A stretch of DNA of 64,000 bases from Paracoccus sp. S1E-3 (lineage in GTDB: Bacteria; Pseudomonadota; Alphaproteobacteria; Rhodobacterales; Rhodobacteraceae), in contig NZ_JACEMU010000004.1 of assembly GCF_013868135.1 (NCBI RefSeq), positions 1,302,001-1,366,000 of the forward strand. Direction: 5' to 3'. The notes under the pieces are model-generated. The model ran no database searches and had not been told where the DNA came from. It saw only the letters and a list, made by a program, of their open reading frames with translations. The position numbers and the translations under genes are program-made. This document shows, piece by piece, positions 46,101 to 55,164 of the stretch (its first letter is position 1; every line of letters starts with the position of its first letter).

Positions 46101-46644
46101 CGGCCTCCATCAGCCGGCCTGATTCGTCCTTGTGGCGCTGGATCTCGACATAAAGGCGGTCGCCGAAAAGGGCGGACAGGCCCTTCAGCGCCGCTTCCGC
46201 CCCGGCCGTATCGCCCGCCCGGATCAGCCGTCCGACCGGGCCTTCCGCACCTCCGGTCAGCAGGATCAGCCCCTCGGACCGCGCGGCCAGATCATCAAGC
46301 GTGACATGGACCGGCTGACCGTCCTTGCGCAGATACATGCAGCTGGACAGCGCCATCAGGTTCAGCCAGCCCGCCCTGTTCTGCGCCAGCACCACCACAC
46401 CGCCCTTGGCGCCCCCCAGATTCAGCGTCAGCTGGCAGCCGATGATGGGCTGAATGCCCTCATCCAGCGCCTTGACGCTGAATTCCAGCGCCGCGAACAT
46501 GGCATTGGTGTCGGTCAGCGCGACGGCGGGCATGCCCGCATCCCTGGTCAGCCCGATCAGCTTCTTGACCGGAACCGCCCCTTCCAGCAACGAATGCTCG
46601 GAATGGGTGCGCAGGTGGATGAATCGTGGCTGATTTTCTGGCAT
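43177..46644 (-). CDS. dnaE: DNA polymerase III subunit alpha
   Basis: A 1155-residue replicative polymerase. The PHP domain starts at the N-terminus (RFIHLRTHSEHSLLEGAVP), the polymerase core carries the two catalytic aspartates in SMPDFDIDFCMDRREEV, and the C-terminal part holds helix-hairpin-helix and OB-fold regions. The GPGRGSGAGSLVAY motif is also present. The ATG at 46644 gives the usual length; the frame is open upstream to 47529 but that part is antisense to the ABC transporter gene. Confidence 0.97.
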   Translation of the reverse strand: MPENQPRFIHLRTHSEHSLLEGAVPVKKLIGLTRDAGMPAVALTDTNAMFAALEFSVKALDEGIQPIIGCQLTLNLGGAKGGVVVLAQNRAGWLNLMALSSCMYLRKDGQPVHVTLDDLAARSEGLILLTGGAEGPVGRLIRAGDTAGAEAALKGLSALFGDRLYVEIQRHKDESGRLMEAEAATEEEMIRLAYALALPLVATNDVYFPKPEMFEAHDALICIAERAYVDQSQPRRRLTPNHDFKSPEEMAVLFADLPEAIENTVEIARRCAFAVSKHKPILPRFADDEVEELRRQAREGLAARLAIIPHAVSLEEYQARLDFELGIIEQMGFPGYFLIVADFIKWAKDHGIPVGPGRGSGAGSLVAYALTITDLDPLRYSLLFERFLNPERVSMPDFDIDFCMDRREEVIHYVQEKYGAEKVGQIITFGALLSKAAVRDVGRVLQLPFGQVDRLSKMIPLDGVKPVSVTKALAEEPRLREARDAEEVVARLLDYAEKVEGLYRNASTHAAGVVIGDRPLDQLVPLYRDPASDMPATQFNMKWVEQAGLVKFDFLGLKTLTVIQNAVDLIRGSGRHLHIGPDGRQLYDPPEGAVDEINAIPLDDKPSYDLFASARTVAVFQVESSGMMDALRRMKPTCIEDIVALVALYRPGPMENIPTYCEVKNGLRELESLHPSIDPILAETQGIIVYQEQVMQIAQVMAGYSLGGADLLRRAMGKKIAEEMAKERPKFVEGAMANGVDKQKAGEVFDLLEKFANYGFNKSHAAAYAVVSYQTAWLKANHPVEFMAAVMNCDIHLTDKLAVYKREVDRMGIEVVPPCVNRSGATFTVHGGRIHYALGALKGVGVEAMRAIVAARGDKAFVSLVDFARRVDLRRVGKRALEMMAKAGAFDLLDDNRARVLASLDGLVAFSAASHDQAASNQSSLFGGGEDLPPPRPVLAPVWLPMEKLGQEHQAIGFYLSGHPIDDYLPALRRIECATLAEIREAAAAGPLVTSIAGTISSRQEKKSAKGNRFAFVGASDPTGLYEAVVFSDTLETSRALLESGNNVVMQVQVEPQGDEVKMLIRSVRSLEDAIANVGPAVLAISVANGVDIAGLSQTVESLRAERKGRPGKLVLRVHEGDEVYDIEICADAPVGPAARQRLRVVPGVLDVTEE

Positions 46645-46737
46645 GAGGCGGAAGCTATGTCCTGCTGTCCGAAAGCGCAATTGCCCGCCCGGCAAGAATC
46701 TGTCTAAATCACAGGCAAGAACGACAGGGATAGCGAC

Positions 46738-48264
46738 TTGAGCGATAACGCCATTTTCCGCGCCGAGGGTCTGAGCAAGACCTATCCGGGCGTCAAAGCC
46801 AATGACGACATTTCGTTCACGGTGAAGGCGGGCGACATCCACGCCCTTCTGGGCGAGAACGGCGCGGGCAAATCCACGCTGGTCAAGACCATTTACGGGC
46901 TGGTGCGCCCCGACGAGGGGCGGATGTGGGTGGCCGGTCAGCCTCACGCGCCGACCAGCCCCAGTGCCGCGCGGGCGGCGGGCGTGGGCATGGTCTTCCA
47001 GCATTTCAGCCTGTTCGACGCCATGACCGTGGCCGAGAATATCGCCCTCGGTCTGGACAACCCGCCCCCCCGGCGCGAGCTGTCGGCCCGTATCGCCACC
47101 CTGTCCGAGGAATATGGCCTGCCGCTGAAACCCAATCGCCGTATCGCTGATCTGTCGGCGGGCGAGCGGCAGCGGGTGGAAATCATCCGCGCCCTGCTGG
47201 GCAATCCGCGCCTGCTGATCATGGACGAACCGACGTCTGTGCTGACCCCGCAGGAGGCCGAGATCCTGTTCGCCACCCTGGGCAAGCTGGCCGCGCAGGG
47301 CACCTCGATCCTGTATATCAGTCACAAACTGGAGGAGATCCGCGCCCATTGCGACCGCGCGACCATCCTGCGCGGCGGCCGGGTGATCGACGATCTCGAT
47401 CCCCGCGCCCATTCCGCCCGCGCGCTGGCAGCGCTGATGGTCGGGACCGAGATGCGGCTGGTCGACCGCTCGGGCCGCAAGCCGGGCGCGACCCTGCTGG
47501 AGGTGCGCAACCTCAGCCTGGCGCCGCAATCGGTGGAGGGAACGGCGCTGAAGTCCGTCAGCCTGCAGGTCCGCGCGGGCGAGGTTCTGGTCATCGGAGG
47601 CGTCGCCGGAAACGGGCAGGAGGAACTGTTGTCAGCGCTGTCGGGCGAGATCGCCTCGCCCCCCGGCACGGTGTTTCTGGAGGGGTTGGACCTGTCGCGG
47701 CAAGGCCCGCAGCCCCGCCGCGCCGCCGGCCTGCTGAGCGCGCCCGAGGACCGGCTTGGCCATGCCGCCGTCCCCGGATTTTCCTTGACGGACAATGCCT
47801 TGCTGACGGCGGTAGTGCGGAAGGATCTGGCCCCCGGCGGCATGATCCGCCACCGGGCGGCGCGCGATTTCACCAGACAGGTGATCGCCCAGTTCGACGT
47901 GCGCACGCCGGGGCCAGAGACGGCCGCTTCGGCACTGTCAGGGGGCAATCTGCAGAAATTCGTGATCGGACGCGAGGTCCTGCAGGCCCCGCGCGTGCTG
48001 GTGGTGAACCAGCCGACCTGGGGCGTCGATGCCGGGGCTGCGGCTGCGATCCGGCAGGCGCTGCTGAACCTTGCCGCCGCCGGGGCGGGCGTCATCGTCA
48101 TCTCGCAGGACCTGGACGAGCTGCTGGAACTGGGCGACCGGTTCAGCGCGCTGAACGAGGGGCGTCTGTCTGCCCCGCGCGACACCGAAGGGCTAACGCT
48201 GGATGAGATTGGCCTGTTGCTGGGCGGGGCGCATGGAATGGAGGCCGCGCATGTGGCGGCTTGA
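46738..48264 (+). CDS. ABC transporter ATPase, BMP/nucleoside-type (double domain)
   Basis: A 508-residue protein with two ABC domains, as in sugar or nucleoside importers of the YufO/NupA type. The first has Walker A GENGAGKSTLVK and signature LSAGERQRVEI; the second has a degenerate Walker A GVAGNGQEE and signature ALSGGNLQKFVI. The start is a TTG (AGGGA upstream). It leads a four-gene operon with two permeases and a BMP-family binding protein. Confidence 0.92.
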   Translation: MSDNAIFRAEGLSKTYPGVKANDDISFTVKAGDIHALLGENGAGKSTLVKTIYGLVRPDEGRMWVAGQPHAPTSPSAARAAGVGMVFQHFSLFDAMTVAENIALGLDNPPPRRELSARIATLSEEYGLPLKPNRRIADLSAGERQRVEIIRALLGNPRLLIMDEPTSVLTPQEAEILFATLGKLAAQGTSILYISHKLEEIRAHCDRATILRGGRVIDDLDPRAHSARALAALMVGTEMRLVDRSGRKPGATLLEVRNLSLAPQSVEGTALKSVSLQVRAGEVLVIGGVAGNGQEELLSALSGEIASPPGTVFLEGLDLSRQGPQPRRAAGLLSAPEDRLGHAAVPGFSLTDNALLTAVVRKDLAPGGMIRHRAARDFTRQVIAQFDVRTPGPETAASALSGGNLQKFVIGREVLQAPRVLVVNQPTWGVDAGAAAAIRQALLNLAAAGAGVIVISQDLDELLELGDRFSALNEGRLSAPRDTEGLTLDEIGLLLGGAHGMEAAHVAA

Positions 48265-49327
48265 GACCCGCAGCGAAGCCTCGCTGGCGTGGCAGATCGC
48301 CACCCCGGTTCTGGCGGTCATCGCCACGATGCTGACCGGTGCGCTGCTGTTCGGGCTGATGGGATACGACCCCGTCGCCGCCATCCGCACGATCTTCTGG
48401 GATCCGCTGTTCGGGGCCTCGGCCGGCTATTCGCGCCCGCAACTGCTGGTCAAGGCCGGGCCGCTGATCCTGATCGCCTGCGGCCTCGCCGTGGGGTTCC
48501 GGGCCGGCATCTGGAACATCGGGGCCGAGGGCCAATACATCATGGGCGGCATCGCCGGCGCCGCCGTGGCCCTTGCCGCCTATCCGGCCGAGGGCTGGTG
48601 GATCTTCCCGGCCATGGTCGTCGCGGGCGCCTTCGGCGGCTGGGTCTGGGGGATGATCCCGGCGGTGCTGCGCAACTGGTTCGGCGCGTCCGAGATCCTG
48701 GTCTCGTTGATGCTGGTCTATGTGGCGCAGAAGATCGCCGCATGGATGGCCTTCGGGCCGATGCGCAACCCCGAAGGTTTCGGGATGCCCGGATCGCGCA
48801 ACCTCGGCCAATATCCTTCCGCCGCGAACCCTGAAATGTTTCCCGGCACCGGTATCCACTGGGGCGTGATCGCCGCCGCCTTCGCCGTCTTCGGCGTCTG
48901 GGTGCTGATGTCGCGCCATATCCGGGGGCTGCAGATCCGCGCCGCGGGCGAGGCCCCGCGCGCCGCCCGCTTCGCTGGCGTGGCCCCGGCGGCGCTGGTG
49001 TCCTTCTGCCTCGGCCTGTCGGGGGCGTTGGCGGGCATGGCCGGGCTGTTCGAAGCCGCCGGCCCTGCGGGGCAGATCACCGACGGGTTCGGATCGGGCT
49101 ATGGCTTCACCGCCATCATCGTGGCCTTTCTGGGCCGCCTGCATCCGGTCGGCATAGTGCTGGCGGGCCTGCTGATGGCGCTGACCTATATCGGCGGCGA
49201 CATCGCGCAACTGATGCTGCAGATGCCCGCCGCCACCGTGCAGGTCTTTCAGGGGATGCTGCTTTTCTATCTGCTGGGCTTCGATCTGCTGACCCGCTAC
49301 CGCATCCGGCGGAGGGTCACCGCATGA
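48251..49327 (+). CDS. ABC transporter permease (first)
   Basis: A 358-residue inner-membrane permease of the BPD_transp_2 family (YufP type). About ten membrane segments are visible; GLAVGFRAGIWNIGAEGQYI is the family signature. The start at 48251 (MWRLETRSEAS) has GGAGG and overlaps the ATPase gene by 14 bases. Confidence 0.92.
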   Translation: MWRLETRSEASLAWQIATPVLAVIATMLTGALLFGLMGYDPVAAIRTIFWDPLFGASAGYSRPQLLVKAGPLILIACGLAVGFRAGIWNIGAEGQYIMGGIAGAAVALAAYPAEGWWIFPAMVVAGAFGGWVWGMIPAVLRNWFGASEILVSLMLVYVAQKIAAWMAFGPMRNPEGFGMPGSRNLGQYPSAANPEMFPGTGIHWGVIAAAFAVFGVWVLMSRHIRGLQIRAAGEAPRAARFAGVAPAALVSFCLGLSGALAGMAGLFEAAGPAGQITDGFGSGYGFTAIIVAFLGRLHPVGIVLAGLLMALTYIGGDIAQLMLQMPAATVQVFQGMLLFYLLGFDLLTRYRIRRRVTA

Positions 49328-50196
49328 TCGACCCGACCACCCTGATCCTGATGATCCTGTCAGCCGCGACGCCGATCCTGTTCGCCGCCTTGGGCGAGCT
49401 GATCGTCGAACGTGCGGGCGTCCTGAACCTCGGGGTCGAGGGGATGATGATCGCCGGCGCGCTGGCGGGCTTCGCCGCCGCCCATGCCAGCGGCAGCCCG
49501 GCTTTGGGCTTTGCGGTCGCGGCCGTCGCGGGCGCCGCGCTGTCGATGATCTTCGGGCTGCTGACCCAGTTCCTGTTGACCAATCAGGTCGCCACCGGCC
49601 TTGCGCTGACGCTGTTCGGGCTGGGGCTGACGGCGCTGTTCGGCAAACCTTATGAGGGGGTGAAAGCGCCCTCGATGGGGCCGGGCATCTTCGGGCTGAA
49701 CTGGGTGGTCTGGCTGGGGCTGTTGATGGTGCCGCTGCTGTGGTGGTTCCTGAACCGGACGCGCGCGGGGCTGGTCCTGCGCGGCATCGGCGAAAACCAC
49801 CACGCCGCCCATGCGCTTGGCCATAAGGTCCGCACCGTGCGGCTGTTGGCCATCGCCTTTGGCGGCGCGATGGCCGGCATCGGCGGGGCCTATATTTCCA
49901 TCGCCACCGTCCTGCAATGGACCGAGGGCATGACCGCCGGCGCGGGCTGGATCGCGCTGGCGCTTGTGGTCTTCGCGGGCTGGCGCGCCTTCGGGGTGCT
50001 GGCGGGCGCGTGGCTGTTCGGCGGTGTCGCCGTTCTGCAACTGCGCCTGCAGGCGGCGGGCGTGGCGGTGCCGGTGCAACTGCTGGCGATGGCGCCTTAT
50101 CTGGCGACCATCGTGGCGCTCGTCCTCATCTCGGCACGCAGACGCGGCAGCGCCGCGCCCGGATCGCTCGGCCAGATCTTCCACGAAACAAGCTGA
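49324..50196 (+). CDS. ABC transporter permease (second)
   Basis: A 290-residue partner permease (YufQ type) overlapping the first by ATGA. The signature here is ERAGVLNLGVEGMMIAGAL, and GIGENHHAAHALGHKV is the coupling region. The two permeases form the heterodimeric channel. Confidence 0.92.
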   Translation: MIDPTTLILMILSAATPILFAALGELIVERAGVLNLGVEGMMIAGALAGFAAAHASGSPALGFAVAAVAGAALSMIFGLLTQFLLTNQVATGLALTLFGLGLTALFGKPYEGVKAPSMGPGIFGLNWVVWLGLLMVPLLWWFLNRTRAGLVLRGIGENHHAAHALGHKVRTVRLLAIAFGGAMAGIGGAYISIATVLQWTEGMTAGAGWIALALVVFAGWRAFGVLAGAWLFGGVAVLQLRLQAAGVAVPVQLLAMAPYLATIVALVLISARRRGSAAPGSLGQIFHETS

Positions 50197-50217
50197 TACA
50201 TAACAGGGAGCACTTCC

Positions 50218-51303
50218 ATGCAGCGCAGAACATTCCTCATCACCTCGGCGGCCGTCTCGGCGCTGTCGCTGGCGGGCCTGCCCGCACTGGCGCAGGACGG
50301 CGAGAAGCTGAAGGTCGGCTTCATCTATGTCGGCCCCGTGGGCGATGGCGGCTGGTCCTATCAGCACGATCAGGGCCGCAAGGCGATCGAGGCCGAATAT
50401 GGAGACAGGATCGAAACCACCTTCATCGAAAGCGTCCCCGAAGGCGCCGATGCCGAACGCGCGCTGACCCAACTGGCGCTGGCGGGCAACAAGCTGATCT
50501 TCGCCACCAGCTTCGGCTTCATGGATGCGGTCATGGCCACCGCCGCCAAGTTCCCCGACGTGAAATTCGAACACGCCACCGGCTACAAGCGCGCCGACAA
50601 CGTCTCGACCTATGACGCGCGCTTCTATGAAGGCCGCGCGGTCATGGGCACCATTGCGGGCCGTATGACCAAGTCGAACAAGATCGGCTATATCGGCTCC
50701 TTCCCGATTCCCGAGGTGATTCAGGGCATCAACTCGTCCTTCATCCATGCGAAGAAGGTGAACCCGGATGTCGAGATGAAGGTGGTCTGGGCCTATAGCT
50801 GGTTCGACCCGGCGAAAGAGGCCGACGCCGCCGCCGCACTGATCGCCGAGGGCGTGGACGTGATCCTGCAGCACACCGACTCCACCGCGCCGCTGGCCAA
50901 GGCCCAGGAAGCGGGCGCCATCGGCTTCGGTCAGGCATCGGACATGGCGGCCTTCAAGCCCACGCCGCGAGTGTCGTCGATCATCGACAACTGGGCGCCC
51001 TACTACATCAAGCGCGTCGGCGCGGTTCTGGACGGCACCTGGGAATCGCAGGGCGTCTGGCTGGGCATCGGCGACGGCGAGGTCGAGATCGGCGAGATCA
51101 CCGACGCCGTTCCGGCCGAGGTGAAGGCCGAGGCCGAGGCCCTGAAGGACAAGATCGCCAAGGGCGAATACCACCCCTTCACCGGCCCGCTGAAGAAGCA
51201 GGACGGCAGCGACTGGCTGGCCGAGGGTCAGACCGCGACCGACGAGGAGCTATCGCAGATGAACTTCTACGTCGAAGGCATCACGGCTGAAATCCCGAAG
51301 TAA
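50218..51303 (+). CDS. BMP-family ABC transporter substrate-binding protein
   Basis: A 361-residue periplasmic protein with a signal that has a twin-arginine look (QRRTFLITSAAVSALSLAG) and ends at PALAQ. The mature part starts KLKVGFIYVGPVGDGGW, characteristic of the PnrA/BMP fold, which usually binds purine nucleosides. It closes the importer operon, and a strong terminator follows. Substrate is inferred from the family. Confidence 0.92.
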   Translation: MQRRTFLITSAAVSALSLAGLPALAQDGEKLKVGFIYVGPVGDGGWSYQHDQGRKAIEAEYGDRIETTFIESVPEGADAERALTQLALAGNKLIFATSFGFMDAVMATAAKFPDVKFEHATGYKRADNVSTYDARFYEGRAVMGTIAGRMTKSNKIGYIGSFPIPEVIQGINSSFIHAKKVNPDVEMKVVWAYSWFDPAKEADAAAALIAEGVDVILQHTDSTAPLAKAQEAGAIGFGQASDMAAFKPTPRVSSIIDNWAPYYIKRVGAVLDGTWESQGVWLGIGDGEVEIGEITDAVPAEVKAEAEALKDKIAKGEYHPFTGPLKKQDGSDWLAEGQTATDEELSQMNFYVEGITAEIPK

Positions 51304-51320
51304 GCCGGGCGACAGGACAG

Positions 51321-51353
51321 AAAGCCGGGGTCAGCGCGGCCCCGGCTTTTTCA
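51321..51353 (+). terminator. Rho-independent terminator of the BMP importer operon
   Basis: A 10-base stem AAAGCCGGGG (51321-51330) pairs with 51340-51349 and is followed by further T residues, 18 bases after the operon stop. Confidence 0.88.
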
Positions 51354-51363
51354 TGGCTGGCGC

Positions 51364-51612
51364 TTACTCTGAACCGGCCTTGCGCGCGCGCCGTTCGGCT
51401 GTCCACAGCAGCAGGAACAGGAAGATGAAGATGCCGCCGATCACCGGAACCAGCATCGTCACCGTCTCGCTGATGCCCTTGATCAATTCCTCCGGCTGGG
51501 TGCCGCCATCCCATGCGCCGGAGCGGATCTGGGTAATCGAGAAATAACCGCCGCCGATCACCAGCGCCTCGAAAACGACCAGAAGGATCAGGACACGGGT
51601 GGATCTTTTCAT
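51364..51612 (-). CDS. Small hypothetical membrane protein
   Basis: An 82-residue protein with an N-terminal membrane segment (VLILLVVFEALVIGGGYF), a polar loop and a second segment (MLVPVIGGIFIFLFLLLW) followed by a basic end (ERRARKAG). AGAGGAG lies before the ATG. No family recognised. Confidence 0.72.
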   Translation of the reverse strand: MKRSTRVLILLVVFEALVIGGGYFSITQIRSGAWDGGTQPEELIKGISETVTMLVPVIGGIFIFLFLLLWTAERRARKAGSE

Positions 51613-51702
51613 GCGGGGGCTCCTCTGGCTATGCGCTTGGACGTCCTGTCCGGTCGGCGGCGCTTGCGGGTCTCGGCCCCTCGCGGGCCTTGACGTAACG
51701 GA

Positions 51703-52275
51703 TCACGCCTCGGCAAGCACCGCAAGAAGATAGTCGCGCGGCAGGTCCAGGAGCTCGGGGCCGGCGCCCTCCTCAAGCGCGCGGCGCAGATAGACGCCGT
51801 CGATCAGCGCGCCCAGCGTATCGGCCGCGCGTTCGGCCCGCGCACCGATCAGCGGCCGCAGACCGGCCAGCAGGTTCGATCGCAACCGGTGGTGATAGAT
51901 GCGCAGCAACCGGGCCGCTTCCGCATTCTGCTGCGCGAGCGCATAGAAGTTCAGCCAGGCTGCGATGGTTTCGACGTCGAAATGCTGTGGCCCGAGGCTG
52001 GAATCCAGCACCGCCAGCAGCCGGGCGCGCGGGCCATCGGCGACAGCCAGCGCCTCGCGCACGGTCACCCCATAGCGGCGCAGGATCTCGCGCATGGCGG
52101 ACAGGAACATCTGGTCCTTGGAGCCGAAATAATGATGCGCCAGCGCCGGTGACATGCCCGCCTGCCGGGCGATATCGGCCACCGTCACGTCAAGCGTGCC
52201 AGAGCGGGCAATCGTCTGGATTGCCGCATTGATTAATTCGGATTTTCTTGTAGTCTGCCGGGCACGCTTACGCAT
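51703..52275 (-). CDS. betI: Transcriptional repressor BetI
   Basis: A 190-residue TetR-family repressor of choline/glycine betaine genes. The helix-turn-helix is VTVADIARQAGMSPALAHHY and is followed by FGSKDQMFLSAMREIL. BetI frees its operator when choline is present. The gene is divergent from choX and a perfect palindrome lies between them. betA and betB are not in the window. Confidence 0.92.
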   Translation of the reverse strand: MRKRARQTTRKSELINAAIQTIARSGTLDVTVADIARQAGMSPALAHHYFGSKDQMFLSAMREILRRYGVTVREALAVADGPRARLLAVLDSSLGPQHFDVETIAAWLNFYALAQQNAEAARLLRIYHHRLRSNLLAGLRPLIGARAERAADTLGALIDGVYLRRALEEGAGPELLDLPRDYLLAVLAEA

Positions 52276-52315
52276 CCGCGCACCTCGCGGTCGGTTTGCC
52301 CACTAATAACCCGCG

Positions 52316-52335
52316 TTGATTGACTGGTCAATCAA
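52316..52335. promoter_or_regulatory. BetI operator
   Basis: A perfect palindrome TTGATTGAC-TG-GTCAATCAA lies between betI and choX, 22 bases before choX. It matches the BetI box known from Proteobacteria and probably blocks both divergent promoters. Confidence 0.85.
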
Positions 52336-52356
52336 TAAAATGACTGAGGAGACAAC

Positions 52357-53304
52357 ATGACCCGTATCGCCGCGCTGCTGGCCGCCACAGCCTTTGCCCT
52401 GCCCCTGATGCCGCTGGCCGCCGCCGCGCAGGAGCCCGCGACCTGCAAGAAGATCACCTTCTCGGATGTGGGTTGGACCGACATTACCGCGACCACGGCG
52501 GTGGCGACGACGATCCTTGATTCGCTCGGCTATGAGTCCAACATCAAGGTGCTGTCGCTGCCTGTGACCTTCACCGCCATGGCGAAAGGCGATGTGGATG
52601 TGTTCCTGGGCCTCTGGATGCCGACGATGGAGGCCGATATCGCCCCCTATCGCGATTCGGGCACCATCGACATCGTCCGCACCAACCTGACCGGCGCGAA
52701 ATACACGCTCGCCACCAACAAGGCCGGCGCCGATCTGGGCATCACCGATTTCGCCAAGATCGCCGAACACAAGGATGCGCTCGGCGGCAAGATCTACGGG
52801 ATCGAGCCGGGCAATGACGGCAACCGCCTGCTGATCGACATGATCGCGCAGGACAAGTTCGGTCTGGGCACGTTCGAGGTGGTCGAATCCTCGGAACAGG
52901 GGATGCTGGGTCAGGTCGCGCGCGAAACCAAGGGCGACAAGCCCATCGTCTTCCTCGGCTGGGAGCCGCATCCGATGAACAGCGCCTTTCAGCTGACCTA
53001 TCTGACCGGCGGGGACGAGATCTTCGGCCCCAATCTGGGCGGTGCCGAGGTGCAGACGACCACCCGCGCGGGCTATGTCGCCGACTGCGCCAATGTGGGC
53101 AAGTTCCTGCAGAATCTGGAATTCACGCTGGCGATGGAGAACGAGATCATGGGCGCGATCCTGAACGACCGCGCCGATCCCGGCGATGCCGCCAAGGCCT
53201 GGCTGAAAGCCAATCCCGATGCGGCGACGGTCTGGCTGGACGGGGTGACCGCGCAGGACGGCCGTGACGCGGTCGAGGTGCTGACCGCGGCGCTGGAAGA
53301 CTGA
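52357..53304 (+). CDS. choX: Choline ABC transporter substrate-binding protein
   Basis: A 315-residue periplasmic protein with a signal peptide (ALLAATAFALPLMPLAAAA). The mature part contains ITFSDVGWTDITATTA, typical of ChoX, and two cysteines that could form the known disulfide (CKKITF and ADCANVG). It binds choline for delivery to ChoWV. GAGGAG stands upstream. Confidence 0.93.
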   Translation: MTRIAALLAATAFALPLMPLAAAAQEPATCKKITFSDVGWTDITATTAVATTILDSLGYESNIKVLSLPVTFTAMAKGDVDVFLGLWMPTMEADIAPYRDSGTIDIVRTNLTGAKYTLATNKAGADLGITDFAKIAEHKDALGGKIYGIEPGNDGNRLLIDMIAQDKFGLGTFEVVESSEQGMLGQVARETKGDKPIVFLGWEPHPMNSAFQLTYLTGGDEIFGPNLGGAEVQTTTRAGYVADCANVGKFLQNLEFTLAMENEIMGAILNDRADPGDAAKAWLKANPDAATVWLDGVTAQDGRDAVEVLTAALED

Positions 53305-53311
53305 TCGTCCC

Positions 53312-54160
53312 TTGGACCAACTGCTTGATCTTGTGACCAAGACGAAGATCCCGGTCGGCCGCGAGGCGGGCCGGGCCTTCGACTGGCTGACGCTGCATGC
53401 CAGCGACTTCTTCGACGCCGTGGCCTCGGGGCTGGAAGGCATGATCGAGGGGGTGAAATGGGTGCTGCTGACGCCACATCCTTTCGTCATCGTCCTGGCC
53501 TTTGCGGCATTGGCGCATCTGCTGCAGCGCAACTGGCCGACGACGCTGGGGATCGTTGCCGGCTTTCTGTTCATCCTCAATCAGGGTTACTGGACCGAGA
53601 CCATGGAATCGCTGACGCTGGTGCTGACCGCCTGCGTCTTCTGCATGGCGATCGGGGTGCCCATCGGGATCGCGCTGGCGCACCGGCCGCGCCTTTATGA
53701 ATGGGTGCGCCCGCTTCTGGACCTGATGCAGACGTTGCCCACCTACGTCTATCTGATCCCGGTCATCGTCTTTTTCGGCGTCGGCATGGTCGCGGGCCTG
53801 ATCGCCACCGTGGTCTTCGTGCTGCCGGCGCCGATCCGGCTGACCCAGCTCGGCATCGCCTCGACCCCGCGCACCCTGATCGAGGCCGCGACGGCCTTCG
53901 GCGCCACCCCGCGCCAATTGCTGTGGAAGGTCGAGCTGCCAAGCGCCCTGCCCCAGATCATGACCGGGCTGAACCAGACCATCATGCTGTCGCTGTCGAT
54001 GGTCGTCATCGCGGGGCTGGTCGGCGCCGACGGGCTTGGCGTGCCGGTGGTGCGCGCCCTGAACACCGTCAACGCATCGTTGGGCTTTGAATCCGGGCTG
54101 GTGGTGGTCGTGGTGGCGGTCATGCTGGACCGGCTTTTACGGGTAAGGAGAAAAACGTGA
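53312..54160 (+). CDS. choW: Choline ABC transporter permease
   Basis: A 282-residue inner-membrane permease of the ProW type with about six membrane segments. The coupling motif is EAATAFGATPRQLLWKVELP. It starts with TTG 7 bases after choX; no better start is visible. The N-terminal hydrophilic stretch is normal for ChoW. Confidence 0.92.
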   Translation: MDQLLDLVTKTKIPVGREAGRAFDWLTLHASDFFDAVASGLEGMIEGVKWVLLTPHPFVIVLAFAALAHLLQRNWPTTLGIVAGFLFILNQGYWTETMESLTLVLTACVFCMAIGVPIGIALAHRPRLYEWVRPLLDLMQTLPTYVYLIPVIVFFGVGMVAGLIATVVFVLPAPIRLTQLGIASTPRTLIEAATAFGATPRQLLWKVELPSALPQIMTGLNQTIMLSLSMVVIAGLVGADGLGVPVVRALNTVNASLGFESGLVVVVVAVMLDRLLRVRRKT

Positions 54161-55164
54161 CCGATAACCGGAACGCCATTGAATTCGACGCCTGCTCGAT
54201 CATCTTCGGCAAGAAGCCGGCCCATGCACTTCGCCTCGCGGATGAGGGACTGGACCGTGGCGCCATCGAGGGCGCAACCGGCAAGGTGCTGGGTGTCCAC
54301 GACGCCAGCCTGATCGTCGCCGAGGGCGAGATCGTGGTGCTGATGGGCCTGTCCGGCTCGGGCAAGTCGACGCTGCTGCGGGCGGTGAACGGGCTGAACA
54401 AGGTCGTGCGCGGGGATGTGCGGGTGCGGATGGGGGATCACATGGTCTCGGTTCCGCAGGCCGATGCGCAAACGCTGCGCCGGCTGCGGCTGAACCATGT
54501 CTCGATGGTGTTTCAGCAATTCGGCCTGCTGCCCTGGCGCAGCGTTGCCGAAAATGTCGGCCTGGGGCTGGAACTGGGCCATGCCGCGTCCGGGACGCGG
54601 CGCGCCCGTGTCGCCCAGCAGCTGAAGATGGTGGGCCTTGACGGCTGGGCCGACCGGCCGGTGGGTGAGCTGTCGGGCGGCATGCAGCAGCGCGTGGGTC
54701 TTGCCCGTGCCTTCGCGACCGAAGCGCCGATCCTGCTGATGGACGAGCCGTTCAGCGCCCTCGATCCGCTGATCCGCACCCGCCTGCAGGACGAGCTGCT
54801 GGCGCTTCAGCGCGCCGCGCGCCGCACGATCCTGTTTGTCAGCCACGACCTTGATGAGGCCTTCAAGCTGGGCAACCGCATCGCCCTGATGGAGGGCGGC
54901 CGCATCGTCCAGACCGGGACCGCGCGCGAGATCCTCGCCCGGCCCGCCAGCCCCTATGTCGCTGATTTCGTGGCCCATCTGAACCCGCTGGAAGTTCTGA
55001 CCGCATCCGACCTGGCCGCCCCCGGTCAGGCCGACGGGCCGCCCCTGCCGGGCGATCTGCCGCTGAAACAGGTGCTGACCGCGCTGTGCGGTGCGGATGC
55101 GCGTCCCGTCGCCAGCGGCGGCATCATCACCCGCGACCGGGTGCTGCAGCGCCTCTCGGCGTGA
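54157..55164 (+). CDS. choV: Choline ABC transporter ATP-binding protein
   Basis: A 335-residue ATPase of the ProV type. Walker A is MGLSGSGKSTLLRAVNG, the signature is ELSGGMQQRVGLARA and Walker B LLMDEPFSALDP. It starts with GTG overlapping the choW stop (GTGA) with AAGGAG upstream. The short C-terminal part lacks full CBS domains. Confidence 0.93.
   Translation: MTDNRNAIEFDACSIIFGKKPAHALRLADEGLDRGAIEGATGKVLGVHDASLIVAEGEIVVLMGLSGSGKSTLLRAVNGLNKVVRGDVRVRMGDHMVSVPQADAQTLRRLRLNHVSMVFQQFGLLPWRSVAENVGLGLELGHAASGTRRARVAQQLKMVGLDGWADRPVGELSGGMQQRVGLARAFATEAPILLMDEPFSALDPLIRTRLQDELLALQRAARRTILFVSHDLDEAFKLGNRIALMEGGRIVQTGTAREILARPASPYVADFVAHLNPLEVLTASDLAAPGQADGPPLPGDLPLKQVLTALCGADARPVASGGIITRDRVLQRLSA

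Noticed and set aside
43288..46122. 944-codon open frame antisense to dnaE
   Set aside because: His/Gln/Asp/Arg-biased shadow of a high-GC gene; dnaE on the other strand is certain.
46645..47529. Upstream extension of the dnaE frame
   Set aside because: This part is antisense to the ABC ATPase gene and adds residues absent from DnaE; the ATG at 46644 gives the family N-terminus.
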